From: Collybiopsis luxurians FD-317 M1
Lineage: Eukaryota; Basidiomycota; Agaricomycetes; Agaricales; Omphalotaceae
Assembly (NCBI GenBank): GCA_000827265.1
Contig: KN834808.1
Coordinates: forward strand, 137,864 to 201,863
Length of the DNA stretch: 64,000 bases
Reading direction: 5' to 3'
Both the position numbers and the translations under genes were made by a program. Shown one piece after another: positions 58,356 to 64,000 of this stretch. A model generated the notes under the pieces. The model searched no databases and was not told the origin of the DNA. It saw only the letters and a program-made list of their open reading frames with translations. Numbering within the stretch: position 1 is the first letter of the stretch; each line of letters opens with the position of its first letter.

Positions 58356-59161
58356 AGTGTGTAAGGAAAACGATCGATGTCCTTGTGGATGCAGGAAATT
58401 TGGGTGCAGTATTTATAGGACTCGAAAGGCTTCGATGATACGCGGAGCAGGTGATTTAAGCAAATTAGCTGGAAAATTCCCAAGTCCGATTCGCATTCAT
58501 TCCTGAATGTGTGGGTGGTAGAAAGAACGCTGGGGGAAACAGAACCGCCGGAAAGCTATGTCAAGATTGCAAAGAGACTACCAATACCTAATTCTGGGTG
58601 GAGCTATTTTGATCTACGGAGAGCGCTCTAAATCATTCCATAGGGTTTAGCCAATCACAAATTACCGGAAATTCAAAAGGATATGTCAAATTTGCGGGGG
58701 AAGTCATTGGAAAGACTATCAGTAGTTGGAAGAACGGTGAAACAGACTTGAGCTTGAACTTGAAGAGAAATGGGAGCTTGGTTATTCCTTGGTGTCTTCC
58801 TACATAATATCGGGGCAAAGTAAATTACACATCGCCGACCTTCCTTATTTCTTTTATTTATCAAGGTCTCCAACCGGTCACCGAACACTTCTTTTCACAA
58901 CTTTACGCATATACAACAATTGCAACCAACCTAGTGCCTAGCAGTACCAGTAGCTAAAAACTCCCTTAAAAATTCCCCTTCGAGCCTCTTTTTCGACCGG
59001 GGTACGACGCAAAGTGTCGCCACTCCCGGCTCCTTAGTACGAAACAACTTTGAGCGCTATTTCTAGCTTATGTCATCCCGCTTTGACGCCGCCTCCGGCT
59101 TCTCTGTTTCCCCGCTGCTTGAACCCGAACCTCGATCAGCCTGTTCTTGAATCGCGTCCCA
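58356..59161. promoter_or_regulatory. Intergenic region between divergent GH5 and CWC27 genes
   Basis: An 806-bp region between two divergent starts, duplicated as Z1 at 25860-26508. Conserved words in both copies (GGAGAGCGCTCTAAATCATT, GTACGACGCAAAGTGTCGCC) are candidates for promoter elements. The start of CWC27 lies 9 nt after a conserved GAATCGCG. Confidence 0.5.
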
Positions 59162-61281
59162 ATGGCCCTTCCCACATCAGGACGCGTGATAATTGATACG
59201 ACAGTCGGAGAGATTGACATAGAGCTATGGTCCAAGGTAGGTTCTTCCAGTCAAAACTCTAGTCTTGACATTTTATGAGGTACACAGGAAACACCGAAAG
59301 CCTGTCGAAACTTCCTTGCATTGGCCATGGAGGGTAAGTTTCCTGTGAGTCGGATTGCTTGCTCCACAAAATCCTCATTAAATTCACGTTCTACAGGGTA
59401 TTACGACGGTGTAATATTCCACCGGTGAGCCGTTTTATTTTTCAACTCTATACGAGATCCAATCCGCAACAAAGGGTCGTTCCCGGATTCTTGGTCCAAA
59501 CTGGAGATAAAACCGGAACAGGCATGGGAGGGGAGTCTTTCTACGGAGGTGTGTTTATTTCCGCAAACGTTATTAAAATTCTTCTAATGGCTTGCTAGAA
59601 CCTTTCCAGGATGAAATTCACCCTCGGTTACGATTCGCACATCGAGGTCTTGTAGCCATGGCAAATAATGGTCAAAAGAACTCCAATGATTCTCAATTTT
59701 TTATCACTCTGGGTCGGTCTTCTTCCGTAGCTTCGTAGTCTGTTTGACTTACGTTCACGCGCAGATCGAGCGGACGAACTTCACGGAAAACATACGCTAT
59801 TTGGAAGATGCATCGGAGACACGTTCTATAGTAGGTTCATGCTGCTCCCTTTTTTCATGCTAATCCGTTTGCGGTAGACGTCTTGAAAATTGGAGAATTG
59901 GGTATTTTTCATTTCTTTGTCCGTTAGGGATCCAAGCTGAGTTGCCTGTAGAGCTCGATTCCAACGAACGTCCTGTATAGTAGGCCTCTGTTTTTTTTCG
60001 GTCGGCTAGTCTTGCGATTGAAGAGTTTTGTAGTCCACCAAAGATAAAAGGTGTCAGAATCATTGACAATCCATTTCCTGATATTATTCCGCGTATCACT
60101 GCTGCCGAGAGGCGTGCACAGCAGCGAGCTCGTGAAGAGGCTCAAAAGGAGCGGGAAGAGTATGAAAGGCGTAAGGGCGCAAAAAAGTCAGTCTCCTGGT
60201 TTTCTTTTCTATTATTGTTGTTTTTAACTGGCTGCCCACACTTCGAACAGAGACGTGAAACTTCTCAGCTTCGGAGCGGATGAAGGAGAAGATGAAGATG
60301 AACCTGTTAAATTCACCAAAAAACCCATCGTACGCCCGGATTGTGCGTCTTCCCGATTTGTATTCCGAGCGCAACTCATTAGCCTTGTGGTTTGCTTCAC
60401 AGTGGTTGACCAACCGACTGAGGTTCCTCGAGTCAGCGGGTCGTTGCCCGACTTTGTCACACAGGGCTCGAAAGCAGCGCAATCCCAACCAGAAAAAAAG
60501 AAGACCACTGAAGGCGCAGATCACGCACAGACAAAAAAGCAGCGAGACGAAATCGAATTGTCCAAAATTCGAGAAAAACACGTCGCCGAAAAGGTCAATT
60601 CAAGGTAATTTTCCCCCTCTCGTTCCCCATGCACCGCCTCCGGCCCTGATCCAACTTTCACCTGCCAGTTCTGCTCGCCAAAATGAAATTGCCAAAATGG
60701 AGGCGGAGATTCGCAAACTGACCAAGCGGGACGGAGACGATAGCGACGATGAGCGGAAGAAAAAGAAATCCAAAGTTTCCTACCTGGAAGCTGAGTTGAG
60801 CAAATACGCTTCTAGCCGAGGCGTCAAGAGGAAGAAGGGTAAACGGAAGGATGAAGGCGATGTCCTGGACGCCCTGAATGCTTTCCGAGGCAAGCTCCAG
60901 CACGCTTTACCAGACGAGCCGGACGACGAACCTGCTGAGGAAGGTGATGTAGCAGAGCCGGACGGGGTCTCGGCGGAGACAGGGGCGCAAGTGCCAGGTG
61001 GTACAGCGGAAGAAGATCCAGGTATGGAGGTCGACGATGACCGGGGCTTCCTTGGACATTCGTTGCATTTCCCCAAGGATGATGGCGAGGAGAGCCGGAA
61101 GGCCGAACGGGATTATGAGGTAATTGATCCTAGACAGAGGGGTGCCCGTGCGAGAGAGGAAGAACGGGAAAGAAAGGCTAAGATGAAGTCCCGGGACGGG
61201 GGCAGAGGTTTCAAAGGGTCCAGACATGGTGGAGGAGGTGGCGGCGGCGGCGGCGGCGGCACAGGAAATTATAGACGTTGA
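59162..61281 (+). CDS. CWC27: CWC27-like spliceosomal cyclophilin (peptidyl-prolyl isomerase)
   Basis: Exons about 59162-59236, 59288-59333, 59397-59424, 59475-59548, 59599-59712, 59765-59830, 59878-59901, 59928-59979, 60034-60186, 60251-60604 and 60669-61281. The cyclophilin domain shows TVGEIDIELWSKETPKACRN, GYYDGVIFHR, VVPGFLVQTGD, TGTGMGGESFYGE, DEIHPRLRFAHRGLVAMAN and SQFFITL. Next come PPKIKGVRI, a charged helix, KLLSFG, an acidic stretch, a lysine-rich coil and EVIDPRQRGARAREEERERK, all typical of CWC27, a factor of activated spliceosomes. The C-terminus ends in a Gly-rich run coded by a GGC/GGT repeat. CWC27 usually has a weak or inactive isomerase site; the residues here were not checked in detail. 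Nuclear by family. This is the only intact copy; two fragments lie at 26.5 and 49.6 kb. Confidence 0.9.
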
Positions 61282-64000
61282 TGCTCCGCATTCATCTTGT
61301 TTCTACTCCCGTATCTCCCATTTTCGAAACGATTTTGTATTGTGACTGAAGTAATTTTAACCTAGCCGTTGCGTGCCCTCAATGAGACTGCCGAACCATT
61401 GTCCGATTTTTATTTTTTTTTTCGAACTGGATCCTATTTTTGACAAAACGGAAACCTTGGCAAATCCAGCAGCTCCAATCAAACTACCGATTGTTGTGTC
61501 ACCACTGACGATTGTAGTGCACGCGTGTGTCGGCGTGGTGTGCAAGTTTAAACAAAGTTTCAGAAAAATTTTGTTCAAAACGGTCCGTATACGCAATGTT
61601 GTACTTCAAATTTAAAGTATAAAGTTCTGTTCTGACCTCTGATGTCTGAAGCATGACACTCGCGGTACATCCCCTGTGTGCCTTGGGCTTAATATTTACA
61701 GGGTAAAAGAGAAAAGAAAAGAGAAAAAACACAATGATCAGTGCTTCCAAGTCGTGTAGTACTTCTCAAGCGAAGTATGAGAAGGGTGATCGATTTGGTG
61801 TCGCTCGACACCAACTGTCGAACTTCCGGCGGCTATCCGTAGCCACTAAATGGAAATTACGGCGAGTGGGTTATGTCTGGGAGATCTTACAGCATCGTTC
61901 GACAAGCTGTGAGAGAGGAGTCGTTTATGCTGAGATGGGAGGTAACGCTGCTTTATCGATTATCCCTTACTCCAATCAGAAGTCATTTCCGACTGGATGG
62001 TACCGCCAAGACGGTTCGAGTAGGTAAAAGGGTAGAGTATAATGTGTGAACAACAATGGAGTGGAAGCTGGTAGGAGGGGAACAAACCGAAAACTGACAG
62101 ATGTCCGACTATAGTGAGATTGTTGTTCCAGACATAGACCATATTCACAGCGTCTCCTTGAATGAAACAAGCTTACTGCGGATGAAAGAGCGAATTAAAA
62201 GTTAGATGCTGCAGATATGTGGCACGAGCTTGGGACCAAAGTAAACTGCATTGATATCGTGTGTATCGAGTGAATTTGGAATGATCAGTACGAAAACGCT
62301 CGATGGATCCAATGCTGATAACTGAGGACATTGACAATCTAGGACAAAGTCTCATTGGAAATAAGCTACGAATAATCAGATAGTTCCTACTCGGAAGAAT
62401 ATCGGCATGAGGCATACATCGAAGGAACAAGTCCTTCAACAAATACCCTCGCAGCACAATACAATCAGAATTTTTAGCCTCCTATGCGTGCGTAAATCCA
62501 GCAATACTTAGGCTTTACCTTCGACATGAAAGTCAAGTTCATCGCACGGCATGGACGACATGCTGAAAAAAAAGAATTTTTAACGCTTATCAAAATCCAG
62601 GATAGAGATTCCTCGGATAAGAAACGATGTAAAGAAAAGTAACACACCCACAATGGACCTTACAACGAGGCAGCTATGCAGGACAAGGCCTTTCTTCCAA
62701 ATTGGCAGGAATTTCCCTCTGAGATGGGAAATCCTCGAGAAATCGCTTGGCTTTGGAGTTCCTAGAGACATCGAAGAGAACGATTTCATCGCCTGAATAA
62801 TAACTAGAGAATCCGTTCTAGTGAGTAGACGGCTGCACAAAAACGGTTATTACATACTTATTCTATCCTGAATGTCAAGACCATGAACTGTAAAGAACCG
62901 ATATATCAATTCCGAGCTGATGGCATTCTACCAATGAGATGCTCGGTATTTGTCTTAATTTTACGCAAGTATACCAAGTCCGTGGTACTTCCCATAAGAA
63001 GATCATGAAAGGCAACCTGAAAAGGGTGTCGAGTTCGCATTCCCAAACGACAGCGTCATACCATGGTCTCGGAATAACTGACCTGTGGAAAAAAATGACA
63101 TTCAGGGTGATCCGAGTCGAGGGATGGGTAGAAGAAGCTGATTTGATGTAACATCCTCGAGAAAATCGATCGTCGAAGGTTCGATAGAAATATTCTCCCA
63201 GGCTTGGGCTTCAGTGCAAATCCAGGCAGTAGCTCTAGAACTATAGAATCATGTATGCGTATCCGCTCTACTTCTAGTCGTGCCGAGAACCAGTGCCGAC
63301 TCCTGCTCTGGAGGGTCGACGGGCTTTGACTATACGAGCAAACATCGAAAATAGACAAGAATAAAGACCGCGGCGTTAACTCCGTTGAGGTCGCTGCGTG
63401 AGTCTGAGCCTACATGCAGAGAAAGTTACCTTCAAGATGAACCCGAATCGTTGGAAATTCGCATGGTGTTCCATGCAAGCTAACTAAAGGCGTCGGGACC
63501 CCGTGAGCTAGACAGAAATAGATTAAGCGTGTTTTGAACTCGAAGCGTGCCATACATTTCGAAGAGGAAGCTGCAAAGATGCCAAGCAGGAACAAGAGTT
63601 TACTTATAAGGTCCAAGGCGAATGACATCTAGGGCTCGCCTGGCGCTGACATTGGGAACTACATCCACGATTTGTACCCTGGGCTACAACGGTGACAGGC
63701 GATTTCCCTCGATAGAATGAGAAAGTTGTTCTGAAAAGGGATAGATGTGCTGAACAGGGCGAGTACCACTGCACTGGGAGGCGACGCATGGCGGGATTTG
63801 AATGCCAAAGGAGCGGTGTGAGACCGTGAACATCGTTCACGGACATTTCGTGGCTATAGCGCTCCAAAGAGACATCGAAAACAGCCCGCGGAGGAAACAC
63901 CACGGTCTAACCCTGACAGCGGCGTGCTCTTCAAAGCCATTGTATCCAAGTTTTTTTGCAGCCGGAAGGTGTGAGTGCGAGAAAACACCTGAAAGGAAAT
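61282..64000. other. Right-end region, no identified gene
   Basis: No family was recognised on either strand. The minus strand has several consecutive open stretches (63410-63628, 63056-63358, 62580-62840, 62173-62457) separated by splice-like signals. The one at 62580-62840 contains a hydrophobic segment (IVGVLLFFTSFLI), so an intron-rich membrane-protein gene on the minus strand is possible, but no exon chain could be supported. Sequence around 61400-61600 after CWC27 looks intergenic. Confidence 0.3.

Noticed and set aside
60280..61281. A separate basic protein gene starting at 60280
   Set aside because: Its first half is out of frame with the CWC27 exons; the real C-terminal exon begins near 60669 and joins the cyclophilin exons.
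1..64000. CRISPR arrays, rRNA or tRNA genes
   Set aside because: No spaced direct repeats of the CRISPR type, rRNA segments or tRNA-like cloverleaf with A and B boxes were noticed; the genome is fungal.

Overview
The window looks like genomic DNA of a filamentous basidiomycete, most likely an agaricomycete. The reasons are very short introns (about 50-65 nt) in every spliced gene I could model, NACHT-ankyrin proteins of the agaricomycete type with an N-terminal F-x-I-x3-TF motif, relics of KDZ transposons with their CxC2/CxC5 cysteine-cluster proteins, and a CWC27 gene with ten introns. Family names come from motif recognition by eye; no database search was run.

The backbone is a head-to-tail array of four paralogous NLR-like genes on the + strand. 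NLR1 (4265-9384) is broken by a solo LTR, two deletions and damaged NACHT residues. NLR2 (14118-19683) is nearly intact but has a one-base homopolymer deletion and a 668-base assembly gap inside its ankyrin repeats. NLR3 (30626-47431) keeps a full 1773-codon reading frame although an 11,136-bp Ty3/gypsy element sits in its fifth intron. NLR4 (53059-53543) is a stub ending just before the P-loop. Promoter, exon 1 and exon sizes are shared; the 549-nt NACHT exon has the same length in NLR1-3.

Between the NLR genes lie duplicated blocks: an unidentified block R1 (3 copies plus a diverged one), an unidentified block S (2), a peptidase-fragment/GH5 unit (3), CWC27 5-prime fragments (2 besides the real gene), their downstream block T (2) and medium-chain reductase pseudogenes (2). 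The right-hand locus, peptidase relic - GH5 - shared promoter - CWC27 (55.9-61.3 kb), looks like the source of the copy at 23.5-26.9 kb. A decayed KDZ transposase (20.3-23.1 kb), a CxC5-like relic (48.3-49.2 kb) and a nested foldback palindrome (54.8-55.6 kb) fill most of the rest.

The most striking signals are in the gypsy element (31218-42353, 307-bp LTRs, 5-bp target duplication). Its Gag-Pol is one uninterrupted frame except for twelve in-frame stops. All twelve are TGA, consistent with CGA arginine codons hit by C-to-T change at CpG. All six differences between its LTRs are also CpG transitions, all in the 3-prime LTR. Yet a third ORF of 844 codons downstream of pol is undamaged and matches nothing I recognise.

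The last 2.7 kb, the first 0.5 kb and several intergenic stretches hold no gene I can support.
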